This document shows, in pieces, positions 35,432 through 43,362 of a stretch of DNA of 64,000 bases (position 1 is its first letter; each line of letters opens with the position of its first letter). Source of the stretch: Spirochaetaceae bacterium (GTDB taxonomy: Bacteria > Myxococcota_A > UBA9160 > UBA4427); contig JACKFD010000001.1 of the NCBI GenBank assembly GCA_020632655.1, forward strand, positions 620,001 through 684,000, given 5' to 3'. The position numbers and the translations under genes are program-made. The notes under the pieces were generated by a model that was given only the letters and a program-made list of their open reading frames with translations, was not told the origin of the DNA and searched no databases.

Positions 35432-36271
35432 CTACAGCGTCTGGCTCGCGAGGCCCAGGGTCTGCGCCATGCGCTGGGCGTGGACGCGGAGCAGGGCGAC
35501 GCCGAGGCGATGACCCAGCCAGGGCTTCATGCTGCGCAGGTGCCGGAAGGAGGCCTGGTCGATCTCGAGCAGGCGGACGGGCGTGTTCGCGACCGCAGAC
35601 TCCGCGTGGGGCAGATCCGCCAGCAGCGGAAGGCCGCCGAAGAGATCGCCGACCGAGAGCTGGCAGAGGGGCTGCTCGATCGCATTCCGGATGCGCACCT
35701 GCAGCGTGATGCTGCCCTCGGTGATCAGGAAGATCGAGTCGTTCATCTCACCGTGCGTGCCCTGCCGGTAGATCGTGTCGCCGGCGTTCATCGTGCGGAA
35801 GCGCGTGACCTGGGCGAGGCCCATCGCCTCCTCGAGTCCCAGCTCGTGCAGCGCCGTCCGCTCGTAGAGGAATCGCGCGAGCTTCTTGCCCGAGTCGAGG
35901 ACCTGGTCCCAGACCGCCTCGAGCTGCTCGGGATGCGGTCGCTCGAAGGAGATGCCGGTCAGGACGAGGTCGTCGCTCGGGTCGGAGCGCTGCCAGCAGC
36001 CGACGGCATCGATCGCGAGGCGCTGGCTCGGCAGGCCGAGAATGACGCGCTGGATCGATTTGATGGCGAAGGGGGATTGAGTCGCGATGCACGCGCCGCC
36101 GATGCTCAGGTCGCGGGTGCGGCCGTGCAGGGCGCCCGAGAAGTCGCTCGTGTAGATCTCGACCGGCACGTCCGTCCCGACGCGGGGATTCGAGCGGACC
36201 TCGAGGGGGTCGACGGGCGGGGCAGCGGCCCGGGGCGAGGGAGAGCGGGGATCGGAGTCGGACGGGGTCAT
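35432..36271 (-). CDS. PilZ domain fused to a cNMP-binding-like domain
   Basis: A 279-aa soluble protein. The PilZ domain (about residues 20-125) has both c-di-GMP-binding motifs: RSNPR (RxxxR) and RDLSIGG (DxSxxG). A cyclic-nucleotide-binding beta-roll follows at about 145-270 (TRFRTMNAGDTIYRQGTHG, then SIFLITEGSITL). Its phosphate-binding cassette reads FGGLPLLADLPHAES, without the usual Glu and Arg, so cAMP/cGMP binding is doubtful. It could read c-di-GMP and pass the signal through the second fold. There is no DNA-binding domain. It is divergent from the exosortase gene. Confidence 0.88.
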   Translation of the reverse strand: MTPSDSDPRSPSPRAAAPPVDPLEVRSNPRVGTDVPVEIYTSDFSGALHGRTRDLSIGGACIATQSPFAIKSIQRVILGLPSQRLAIDAVGCWQRSDPSDDLVLTGISFERPHPEQLEAVWDQVLDSGKKLARFLYERTALHELGLEEAMGLAQVTRFRTMNAGDTIYRQGTHGEMNDSIFLITEGSITLQVRIRNAIEQPLCQLSVGDLFGGLPLLADLPHAESAVANTPVRLLEIDQASFRHLRSMKPWLGHRLGVALLRVHAQRMAQTLGLASQTL

Positions 36272-36374
36272 ATACTCGGCGCCTCGATGGGGCCGTTTCG
36301 GTCGGGGTGCAATGGGACTTGAACGCTCCAGCCCGACGCGAGCGGGCCGCGCGGGCGCCGTGGTCGGAGGGGCG

Positions 36375-37286
36375 ATGGACGACGCGACGGGCGCGGCGGC
36401 AAAGGCCGGAGTGGAAGTGGGGGGATCGCCCGGGATGCGACGGAACGGACTCGAGCTCGCGGTCGTCGTCGTGACGCTCGTGCTCTGGATCCCGGGGCTG
36501 CGCGTGCTGGCCGGCGTGTATGGCGAGGTCGAGTGGGCGTCCCACGGCTTCCTCGTACCGATCGTCGCGCTCTGGGCGGCGACGGCCCATCGCGCCGCCC
36601 TGGCCGATCGGCCGGCCCGGCCGCTGCGAGGCGGCGTGGCGCTCCTGGGTGCGCTCGTCCTCGCCTATCTCGCGGCGCTGCTCTTCGGTAATCCGAGCGT
36701 GATCGGCCTGGTCGGCGTCGCGACCGTGGTCGGTCTGGTGGCGGCGCTGCGGGGGCTCGCGTGGGTGCGCACGCTCGCCTTTCCGCTCGCCTATCTGCTC
36801 TTCATGGTCCCTCTGCCGACGGCCTGGATCACGCCCGTCATCGTCCGGCTCCAGCTGCTCGTGAGCAGCGTCGCCGTCGCGTTGCTGCGGGCCTTCGACG
36901 TGGCGATCCATCGCGACGGCAACGTGCTGACGCTGCCCGGGGACGTCACGCTCTTCGTGGCGGAGGCCTGCAGCGGCATCACGTCCCTCGTCACGCTGCT
37001 CCCGATCGGCGTCTTCATCGCCTACTTCACGGAGTCCGTGCCCTGGCGACGCGTCGCGCTGGTCGCGGCGGTCGTCCCGATCGCGCTGCTCGGCAACCTG
37101 ATCCGGGTGGTGCTGACGGTGGCCCTCGCGATGCGGGTCGACGTCGCCTTCGCGACGACCGGACCCGTGCACGAGTGGGCCGGCGTCGCGACCTACGTGC
37201 TGGGCTGTCTGTGTCTGCTCGCGGTCGGCGCGGGGCTGCGACGGCTGGGCGGCGGGGCGCGCTCGGACGCCGGCGTTCCGGCATGA
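36375..37286 (+). CDS. Exosortase/archaeosortase-family transpeptidase
   Basis: A 303-aa integral membrane protein with about eight helices. The catalytic triad of exosortases is present: Cys199 in EACSGITS, Arg244 in NLIRV and His266 in VHEWAG. Exosortases cut PEP-CTERM-type sorting signals and anchor or hand on surface proteins. No protein with a PEP-CTERM tail is seen in this window, so its substrates lie elsewhere. ATG 36375 follows GGAGG by four bases; ATG 36312 is an alternative. TATACT at 36271-36276 may be its -10 box. Its stop overlaps the queG start (ATGA). Confidence 0.88.
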   Translation: MDDATGAAAKAGVEVGGSPGMRRNGLELAVVVVTLVLWIPGLRVLAGVYGEVEWASHGFLVPIVALWAATAHRAALADRPARPLRGGVALLGALVLAYLAALLFGNPSVIGLVGVATVVGLVAALRGLAWVRTLAFPLAYLLFMVPLPTAWITPVIVRLQLLVSSVAVALLRAFDVAIHRDGNVLTLPGDVTLFVAEACSGITSLVTLLPIGVFIAYFTESVPWRRVALVAAVVPIALLGNLIRVVLTVALAMRVDVAFATTGPVHEWAGVATYVLGCLCLLAVGAGLRRLGGGARSDAGVPA

Positions 37287-38425
37287 CGGGCTCGGGGGCA
37301 GGGGGCGGGCCGCTCGAGGAGCGCATCCGCCGCGTGGGGCTCGTGCTCGGTCTGGACGCGATCGGCTTCGCGCCGGCGCGTCCGAGCGCGCGTACCCGAT
37401 TCCTGCGTGAGTGGGTCGCGCGTGGGCACGCCGGCGGGATGGACTGGATCGCCCGCCGGCTCGAGGAGCGCATCGATCCGCGCCTCGTGCTCGAGGGGGC
37501 GGAGTCGATCGTGGTGGGCGCGCTCGTCTGTGCGCCGCCGCCGGCCCGCCTCGAGGACGGGTCGGGGCCACCGGGGTCGGGTCGCACGGACGATCGCACC
37601 GAGCCCCGGGGTCGGGTCGCCCGTTATGCCGGAGGGGACGACTACCACGAGGTGCTGCTCGAGCGGCTTCGGGCCGTCGAGGCGGCGCTGTCCGGTCTGG
37701 CCGGGCGGGCGGTGCGCACGCGCTGCTATGTCGACACGGGGCCGGTCCTCGAACGCGCCGCCGCCGAGGCGGCCGGTCTGGGCTGGATCGGCCGCAACAG
37801 CTGCCTGATCCATCCCGAGCTCGGCTCGCATCTCATGCTCGGCGTGATCCTGACGGACCTGCCGCTCACGACCGATGCGGCCGTTGCGGACCATTGCGGG
37901 ACCTGCCGCGCCTGCCTCGACGCCTGTCCGACCGACGCCTTTCCCGAGCCCTACGTGCTCGATGCCACGCGCTGCCTCTCCTACACGACGATCGAGCATC
38001 GCGGCGCGATCCCCGAGCCCCTGCGCGCGGCCCAGGGCGCCCACGTCTTCGGCTGCGACGTCTGCCAGGACGTCTGCCCCTGGAACCGCAGCCGTCCGCG
38101 CGTGCCGCTCGCCGATCCGCTCGGCCTGCGCGCCCGCCTGCGTGCGCGCGCCGCGTGGCAGGCGCCGACCCTCGCCTGGCTCCTCGACCTCGAGCCGGAT
38201 GCGTTCGCGGAGCAGGCGCGTCACACCGCGCTGCGCCGCGCCGGCCATCGTGGCCTCGTGCGGAACGCCCTCGTCGCGGCGGGCAACGCGGCGGACCCCA
38301 CGCTGCGCGACGCCGTGGCGCGGCACGCTCGAAGCGCGGACCCGCTTCTGCGCGAGCACGCCGAGTGGGCGCTCGCCCGGATCGACGCGGGCGCGCCTGC
38401 CGCGTCCGCGTCGGATCCCGCCTGA
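37283..38425 (+). CDS. queG: Epoxyqueuosine reductase QueG
   Basis: Last step of queuosine synthesis in tRNA, reducing epoxyqueuosine with a cobalamin and two [4Fe-4S] clusters; 380 aa, normal length. ARYAGGDDYHEVLLERL and CYVDTGPVLERAAAEAAGLGWIGRNSCLIHPELGS are family hallmarks, including the catalytic Asp. Cluster ligands are in CGTCRACLDACP and CDVCQDVCPWNRS. A HEAT-like C-terminus follows. ATG 37283 overlaps the exosortase stop. It abuts the opposing methyltransferase gene with no spacer (TGA/TCA at 38423-38428). Confidence 0.94.
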   Translation: MTGSGAGGGPLEERIRRVGLVLGLDAIGFAPARPSARTRFLREWVARGHAGGMDWIARRLEERIDPRLVLEGAESIVVGALVCAPPPARLEDGSGPPGSGRTDDRTEPRGRVARYAGGDDYHEVLLERLRAVEAALSGLAGRAVRTRCYVDTGPVLERAAAEAAGLGWIGRNSCLIHPELGSHLMLGVILTDLPLTTDAAVADHCGTCRACLDACPTDAFPEPYVLDATRCLSYTTIEHRGAIPEPLRAAQGAHVFGCDVCQDVCPWNRSRPRVPLADPLGLRARLRARAAWQAPTLAWLLDLEPDAFAEQARHTALRRAGHRGLVRNALVAAGNAADPTLRDAVARHARSADPLLREHAEWALARIDAGAPAASASDPA

Positions 38426-38998
38426 TCAGCGGGAGGCGGGTCGGCGCGCGAGCAGCCGCGCCGTATGCGCCGGCCGCGCCTCGGCGGTCGGCCCTTCGGT
38501 GTAGTCGAGGATCTCGAGGCCGGGGAAGGCGCGCGCGAGCTCACCCGGGCCCAGCAGGAACGCATCGCGACCGGGGCCCCAGCCGAGTGCGCGCTGGTCG
38601 AGGGTGAAGGTCTCGTAGAGGAGCAGACCGCCCGGGGCGAGCAGGGCCTCGATCGCGGGGAAGAGCGGTCGGTGGAGGTAGCGGAACACGAGCACGGCGC
38701 CGAAGCCGCCGGGTCGCAGGGGCGGCGCCCCGCGACCCTCGAGATCTGCGGCGACGGGAAGCAGTCGCCCGCCGCGCGTCGGCACGACCTGCGTGAGCGT
38801 CGCGAGCGCCTCGCGATCCCGGTCGAGCGCGACGACCGGCAGCCCGAGATCGGCCGCCGGCACCGCGTGGCGGCCGTGACCGCAGGCGAGGTCGAGGATC
38901 GGACCGAGCGCCGCGGCCCGCCGGATCCGTTCGACCTGCGCCGTGAAGTGCGGCGAGGGCGCGCCGAGGGCGGCGCGGCGCTCAGCGTCCCGGGACAC
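38426..38998 (-). CDS. Class I SAM-dependent methyltransferase
   Basis: A 190-aa TehB-like methyltransferase. SAM motif I is LDLACGHGRHA, followed by VVALDRDREAL (motif II) and the post-motif GAVLVFRYLHRPLFP, with LAPGGLLLYETF. The acceptor is unknown. Its start overlaps the end of the glycerophosphodiester phosphodiesterase gene by 17 bases on the same strand, so the two are co-transcribed. Its end abuts queG on the other strand. Confidence 0.88.
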   Translation of the reverse strand: MSRDAERRAALGAPSPHFTAQVERIRRAAALGPILDLACGHGRHAVPAADLGLPVVALDRDREALATLTQVVPTRGGRLLPVAADLEGRGAPPLRPGGFGAVLVFRYLHRPLFPAIEALLAPGGLLLYETFTLDQRALGWGPGRDAFLLGPGELARAFPGLEILDYTEGPTAEARPAHTARLLARRPASR

Positions 38999-39788
38999 GA
39001 CCCAGCCACCCGGCCATCCGCGCCGGATGGTCCGTCACGATCCCGTCGACGCCGATCGCGAGCAGTGCCTCGATCTCGTCGAGGTCGTCGATCGTCCAGA
39101 CGTGCACCTCGACGCCTTCGCGATGGGCGTGCTCGACGAGGGCTGGCGTCACGAGCGGGCGGCCGGCGAAGACGGGTGGGATCTGGAGCGCCATCACGTC
39201 GTCGGGCATCGGCCCCTGTCCGAGGGCGCTGGCGATCGTCGCCACGATCTCGCCGAGGCAGGCGCCGACAGCGGGCCGAGCGGCGTGCTGTGCGAGCGCC
39301 CTGCGCAGCAGCCCCATGACGTCGTCCTCGCCCGCCGTGACGAGGGTGCGATCCGAACGGTCGAACCCGGCGATCAGGTCGAGGGTCCGTTCGATCGCCG
39401 CCGCATCGGCGCACTTGATCTCGAGGTTGAAGCGCGCGTCCGGGAAGGCTGCGAAGGCCTCTTCGAGCGAGGGGATGTGAAGGCCCCGTCCACGAAAGGG
39501 GGTCGCCCCGTCCGGGTCCTCGAATCGATGGCCCGCATCGAGTCGGCGGAGGGTCTCGAACGCGAGCTCGCCGGCGCAGCCACAGCCGTCGCTCACGCGA
39601 TCGACGTCGGGATCGTGGAGCAGGATCGGCACCCCGTCGCGAGTCACGTGGACGTCGCTCTCGAGGATCTGCGCCCCGGCTTCGAGGGCCGTCGCGAAGG
39701 AGAGCAGCGTGTTCTCCGGACAGACGCCGGCCGCCCCGCGATGCCCGATCACGACGGGGCGCTCGACGTCGAAGAAGGGGTGGGCCAT
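38982..39788 (-). CDS. Glycerophosphodiester phosphodiesterase
   Basis: A 268-aa cytosolic-type enzyme hydrolysing glycerophosphodiesters to sn-glycerol-3-phosphate and an alcohol. The TIM-barrel signatures are GHRGAAGVCPENTLLSF, ESDVHVTRDGVPILLHDP and FNLEIKC, and the last strand is VDGIVTDHP. No signal peptide is visible, so it probably acts inside the cell. ATG 39788 is chosen because TAGCTT lies seven bases upstream and no ribosome-binding site is present. It diverges from dcd by 65 bases. Confidence 0.92.
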   Translation of the reverse strand: MAHPFFDVERPVVIGHRGAAGVCPENTLLSFATALEAGAQILESDVHVTRDGVPILLHDPDVDRVSDGCGCAGELAFETLRRLDAGHRFEDPDGATPFRGRGLHIPSLEEAFAAFPDARFNLEIKCADAAAIERTLDLIAGFDRSDRTLVTAGEDDVMGLLRRALAQHAARPAVGACLGEIVATIASALGQGPMPDDVMALQIPPVFAGRPLVTPALVEHAHREGVEVHVWTIDDLDEIEALLAIGVDGIVTDHPARMAGWLGRVPGR

Positions 39789-39795
39789 CGGCCGG

Positions 39796-39801
39796 AAGCT
39801 A
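39796..39801 (-). promoter_or_regulatory. -10 box for the glycerophosphodiesterase gene (leaderless)
   Basis: TAGCTT on the minus strand, seven bases before ATG 39788, with no ribosome-binding site. Confidence 0.4.
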
Positions 39802-39838
39802 TCCCATCGTTGCCAGCCGGGCCGAGTCACCCCTGCGC

Positions 39839-39844
39839 TATCGT
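39839..39844 (+). promoter_or_regulatory. -10 box for dcd-dtd
   Basis: TATCGT lies nine bases before ATG 39854. The leader would be about three bases, too short for a ribosome-binding site. Confidence 0.45.
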
Positions 39845-39853
39845 GCGCGCCGC

Positions 39854-40366
39854 ATGAGCGTGCTGACCCGCGACGTGATCCTCGACGAGCTCGATCGGGG
39901 TCGGATCCGCATCGATCCCCTGGATCGCAGCCAGGTCGGCGTCGCCTCGATCGATCTGACGCTCGGCCGCGAGATCCGACAGATCGTCGACGACGGCACG
40001 CCGATCCGCGTCGAGGACGAGACGGACTACCGCGACCACACGCGCGTGCTCCCCCTCGATCGCCCCTACCGCCTCGACCCGGGCGTCACGATCCACGGCA
40101 TCACGGCGGAGCACGTGACATTGCCCGACGACCTGTGCGGGTTCCTCGAAGGTCGCAGTCGATTCGCACGGCTCGGGCTCATGATCCACGTGACCTCGGC
40201 CTTCGTGCAGCCGGGCGTCTCGAACCGACAGGTGCTCGAGATGAGCAACGTCTCGAGTCGCGCTCTCGAGATCGTGGCCGGCGTGCGCATCTGCCAGCTC
40301 GTGTTGATGCGGACCGACGGCCGCGCCGTCTACCGCGGTCGCTTCCAGGACCAGCGGGAGATCTAG
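39854..40366 (+). CDS. dcd: dCTP deaminase
   Basis: Deaminates dCTP to dUTP for thymidylate synthesis; 170 aa, trimeric family. Signatures are SIDLTLGREI, FLEGRSRFARLGL with the active-site Arg and Ser, and TSAFVQPGVSNRQVLEMSN with the catalytic Glu nearby. It resembles the monofunctional enzyme more than the dUTPase fusion. Its short leader suggests a leaderless mRNA. dtd begins two bases after the stop. Confidence 0.93.
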   Translation: MSVLTRDVILDELDRGRIRIDPLDRSQVGVASIDLTLGREIRQIVDDGTPIRVEDETDYRDHTRVLPLDRPYRLDPGVTIHGITAEHVTLPDDLCGFLEGRSRFARLGLMIHVTSAFVQPGVSNRQVLEMSNVSSRALEIVAGVRICQLVLMRTDGRAVYRGRFQDQREI

Positions 40367-40368
40367 CC

Positions 40369-40818
40369 CTGCGCGCGGTGGTCCAGCGCGTCACCGAGGC
40401 CCGCATCGACGTCGACGGGGCGTGCGTCGCGCGGATGGGGCCGGGGCTGCTCGTGTTGGTCGGTGTCTCGAAGCGTGACGCGATGGCGGATGCCGACGAG
40501 CTGGCGCGCAAGCTCGTCGGGCTGCGGATCTTCGAGGACGAGACCGGGCGCATGAATCGCTCGCTCGTCGAGACCGGAGGCACGCTCGGGCTGGTGTCGC
40601 AGTTCACCTTGCTCGCCGACGCGCGCAAGGGCCGTCGGCCCGGCTTTGCCGACGCGGCGGACGCCGATCAGGCGCGACCGCTCTTCGATGCGGTGGTAGA
40701 GAGCGCGGCGCAGCTTTCCGTGCCGGTCGTCACAGGTCGCTTCGGCGCGACGATGCGCGTCGCCCTCGTGAACGACGGCCCGGTCACCCTCCTGCTCGAT
40801 ACCGAGCGCCGCTTCTGA
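40369..40818 (+). CDS. dtd: D-aminoacyl-tRNA deacylase, probable CTG start
   Basis: Hydrolyses D-aminoacyl-tRNA, protecting translation from D-amino acids; 149 aa from CTG 40369, matching the family length. The N-terminus from CTG reads MRAVVQRVTEARI, as in other Dtd proteins. The core motif LVSQFTLLAD and the C-terminal LVNDGPVTLLLDT are intact. No ATG, GTG or TTG lies at the family start position. GGGAG (40356-40360) is eight bases before the CTG but seventeen before the only downstream candidate, GTG 40378. The gene follows dcd by two bases. Confidence 0.88.
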   Translation: MRAVVQRVTEARIDVDGACVARMGPGLLVLVGVSKRDAMADADELARKLVGLRIFEDETGRMNRSLVETGGTLGLVSQFTLLADARKGRRPGFADAADADQARPLFDAVVESAAQLSVPVVTGRFGATMRVALVNDGPVTLLLDTERRF

Positions 40819-40825
40819 TCGATTC

Positions 40826-40886
40826 GCAAGCAGGGTGGCGCTGGTTCGAGCCGCACGAAACGCCGCTCGAACCGGGCTCCGCTTGC
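40826..40886. repeat. Inverted repeat downstream of dtd
   Basis: GGTTCGAGC (40843-40851) and GCTCGAACC (40865-40873) form a perfect 9-bp stem, flanked by an outer GCAAGC (40826-40831)/GCTTGC (40881-40886) pair. It begins eight bases after the dtd stop. No T run follows, so it could be a terminator, an mRNA-end stabiliser or a protein site. The remaining gap to 40999 shows nothing else I recognise. Confidence 0.6.
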
Positions 40887-40999
40887 CGACCTCTCAGGAT
40901 CCGTCACACTCCCGCGTCGGGGGTTCGTGAGAGGGCGTGCATGGCCGGATCCGTTCGGGTCCGGTCCCTTGCGCGCATCGTGAGAGAGGTTGGACGACC

Positions 41000-41545
41000 A
41001 TGATCAGGAATGAACTTCGATCGGGCTTGCGCCCGAAGGGCGGATCTTCGTCCCGCGCCGCATCCGAGACGGGGCTCGCGCGGCGGGACCGACGCTTCGG
41101 TCGCGCCGTGCTTACGGGTGTCACGGCGCTCGCCGTCGCGGCGGCGCCGACCAGCGCGCTCGCCGGCGAGAAGGCAGCCGAGGTCGGACGCGAGAGCGGG
41201 CTCGGCGCCGCGGCGGCCGTCTCGTCGTTGGTCTACGCGCCGGTCAAGCTCGTGTACGCGACGGGCGGGCTGATCGTCGGGGCCTTCGCCTGGGCCTTCA
41301 CGGCCGGGGACAACAACGTCGCGGGCAAGGTCTTCACGCGCTCGCTGCGCGGCACCTATGTGATCACGCCGGAGATCCTGCGCGGCGAGGAGCGCCTCGA
41401 GTTCATCGGGCGCGACGTGGACTCGCCGACGGCCCCGACCGCCGCCGTCGCCGCGGCCCGCGCGTCGCAGCCGGCGTCGCCGCCGGCCTACGAGTCGGGC
41501 TCGGAGTCGGACTACGACTCGAGCTACGACGACATGGGCTGGTAG
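41000..41545 (+). CDS. Exported protein of unknown function
   Basis: A 181-aa protein with a long basic N-region and a signal sequence cut near residue 55 (VTALAVAAAPTSALAGE). A conserved-looking core follows (SLVYAPVKLVYATGGLIVG and FTRSLRGTYVITPEILRGEERLEFIG) with one hydrophobic segment. The tail is rich in Ser, Tyr, Glu and Asp. I know of similar unnamed proteins in Deltaproteobacteria but no function. ATG 41000 has GAGAGAGG upstream. Confidence 0.75.
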   Translation: MIRNELRSGLRPKGGSSSRAASETGLARRDRRFGRAVLTGVTALAVAAAPTSALAGEKAAEVGRESGLGAAAAVSSLVYAPVKLVYATGGLIVGAFAWAFTAGDNNVAGKVFTRSLRGTYVITPEILRGEERLEFIGRDVDSPTAPTAAVAAARASQPASPPAYESGSESDYDSSYDDMGW

Positions 41546-41563
41546 TCCTCGCCGGACGGACGG

Positions 41564-41586
41564 CGCGATCGGGTCTTCCGATCGCG
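41564..41586 (+). terminator. Hairpin after the exported-protein gene
   Basis: CGCGATCGG (41564-41572) and CCGATCGCG (41578-41586) form a perfect 9-bp stem with a five-base GTCTT loop, 19 bases after the stop. No T run follows; termination is likely but weakly supported. Confidence 0.55.
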
Positions 41587-41713
41587 TGATGCCGTTCGTG
41601 CGATTCGCGGAGTGAAGGTCGATCCATGCAGGTGGCGCCGGGCCCGGACCGGCGCCGCCCGTGGGGTCGGCTGGCGCGGAGCGGGCCGAGCCGCCAGAAT
41701 CGGGCGCCATCCG

Positions 41714-42487
41714 ATGTCGGAGTTCGTCGCACAGATTCCGCTGGCCTTCGCGTCGGGGCTGATCTCGGTCTTCTCGCCCTGCGTGATGCCGTTGATGCCC
41801 GCCTACCTCTCCCTGATCTCGGGCGTCTCCGTGCGCGAGCTCGGCGAGGGCCAGGGCGACCGGGCCCAGCGTCAGCGCGTGATGGACGCCTGCCTCGGCT
41901 TCGTCGCAGGCTTCTCTACCGTCTTCATCGTGCTCGGCGCCTCGGCCTTCGCGCTCGGTCGGGTGCTGCGCGTCTGGCACGTCGAGCTCTTCGGCTTCCC
42001 GATCGGGATCGCCCAGCTCGCCGGCGTCGTGATCGTCGTCTTCGGGCTGCACATGACGGGCCTGCTGCGGATCGGTTGGCTGCTGCGCGACACGCGGCTC
42101 CAGCTCGACATGGGACCGCCCGGCTTCCTGGGCGCCTTCACGGTCGGCGCGGGCTTCGGCTTCGGCTGGTCGCCCTGCATCGGTCCGATCCTCGGCGCGG
42201 TGCTCACTCTCGCCGGCAGTCGCGAGACGGTCTTCGAAGGGATCACGCTGCTCGCGGTCTACTCGATGGGCCTCGGCATCCCCTTCCTCGTCGCCGGCTG
42301 GAGCATCGACCACTTCTTCAACGCCTTCGCCCGCATCAAGAGGCACTTCCGCACGCTCGAGATCGTGTCGGGCCTGCTGCTGGTGGGCGTGGGGCTCTTG
42401 CTGGTCACGAATCGCCTCGCCTGGTTCAACACGCATCTGACCTTCCTGAGCGACTTCGTCGTGGCGGCGGAGGAGATGCTGCAGTGA
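41714..42487 (+). CDS. ccdA: CcdA-like thiol-disulfide transmembrane protein
   Basis: A 257-aa membrane protein with six helices that moves reducing equivalents from cytoplasmic thioredoxin to periplasmic thiol proteins. The conserved Cys residues are in FSPCVMPLMPAYLSL (helix 1) and FGWSPCIGPILGAVL (helix 4). It is followed by a TlpA-like lipoprotein with a GTGA overlap, its probable electron acceptor. ATG 41714 gives the standard N-terminus, although no clear ribosome-binding site is seen and in-frame GTG 41612 cannot be excluded. Confidence 0.9.
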   Translation: MSEFVAQIPLAFASGLISVFSPCVMPLMPAYLSLISGVSVRELGEGQGDRAQRQRVMDACLGFVAGFSTVFIVLGASAFALGRVLRVWHVELFGFPIGIAQLAGVVIVVFGLHMTGLLRIGWLLRDTRLQLDMGPPGFLGAFTVGAGFGFGWSPCIGPILGAVLTLAGSRETVFEGITLLAVYSMGLGIPFLVAGWSIDHFFNAFARIKRHFRTLEIVSGLLLVGVGLLLVTNRLAWFNTHLTFLSDFVVAAEEMLQ

Positions 42488-43074
42488 TCGCCGTGCGCGG
42501 AGCGCGGACCCCGGCGCGGCGGCAGCGGAGCTGGCTCCGCGTCGCGCCGCTGCTGGCGGTCCTGGTCCTGGCGTGCCTGGAGGGGCAGGAGGGCGCGGAG
42601 GGGCCTCGCGTACCGGCGCCGTCCTTCCGCTTGCCGCGGCTGGACGGGGGGGCGGTCGAGCTCTCGGCGCTGCGCGGCAAGGTCGTGGTGCTCGACTTCT
42701 GGGCGACCTGGTGTGCACCCTGCGAGGTGCAGATGCCGGTCCTCGACACGCTGTGGACGGAGCAGGGGGGCGCACAGCTCGAGGTGATCGGTGTCTCGGT
42801 CGACACCCGTCCGGCCTCCGAGGTGGCGGATTGGGTGTCGGAGCGCGGCTTCGCCTACCCGATCGCCCTGGCCGATCAGACGCTGGCCATGGACTACGGG
42901 GTGCGGGGCTTCCCGTCGGTCGTGATCGTCGATGCCGACGGGCGGATCGCGGATCGGCATACCGGCGTGTGGAGTCGGGCGGAGCTCGATGAGGCGATCG
43001 CGCGGGCGCGTCGTCGGCCCGAGTCCGCGGCATCCGGAGCGGCGGCGTCCGATCCTTCGCCGTCTTCGCACTAG
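42484..43074 (+). CDS. TlpA/ResA-like thioredoxin-fold lipoprotein
   Basis: A 196-aa periplasmic thiol protein. A lipoprotein signal ends LLAVLVLAC, with the lipidated Cys at about residue 31. The thioredoxin-like domain follows, with VVLDFWATWCAPC (CxxC at residues 77-80), GVSVDTRP and the cis-Pro GVRGFPSVVIVDADG. It probably takes electrons from the CcdA-like protein encoded just upstream and reduces cytochrome c haem-binding cysteines or other periplasmic disulfides. GTG 42484 overlaps the ccdA stop. Confidence 0.9.
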   Translation: MIAVRGARTPARRQRSWLRVAPLLAVLVLACLEGQEGAEGPRVPAPSFRLPRLDGGAVELSALRGKVVVLDFWATWCAPCEVQMPVLDTLWTEQGGAQLEVIGVSVDTRPASEVADWVSERGFAYPIALADQTLAMDYGVRGFPSVVIVDADGRIADRHTGVWSRAELDEAIARARRRPESAASGAAASDPSPSSH

Positions 43075-43362
43075 ATTGCCCGTTCGCTTCCTGGGCTTGC
43101 ACGCCGACCGGGCCGATCTGCGCGGCTCGGGTCGCGGCAGGGGATTGGCTCTCCTCGGCGGCGATGCGTCCGCTCGCGAACGCGAATCGGCGGCGACCCA
43201 CCCGCGCCGCAAGCTTGAGATCGGTCCAGGATGGGTCGTTCTCTCCTCGGCGGGGCACTCGGTTGCAGGAAACGTAGATGCCGGCGGTGGCGATCGAAGG
43301 CGAAGTCTGCGAGGTCGCCAGAGTCGATCCGCATCGCATTAGGCAGGTCCGTGGGACGAAGA

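Noticed and set aside
40843..40873. tRNA fragment suggested by GGTTCGAGC
   Set aside because: The matching arm is a simple inverted repeat; no acceptor, D-arm or anticodon arm is present.
43075..43362. Small gene in the gap after the tlpA-like gene
   Set aside because: The 87-codon minus-strand frame has no family features or ribosome-binding site; the gap looks like 3' regions of converging units.
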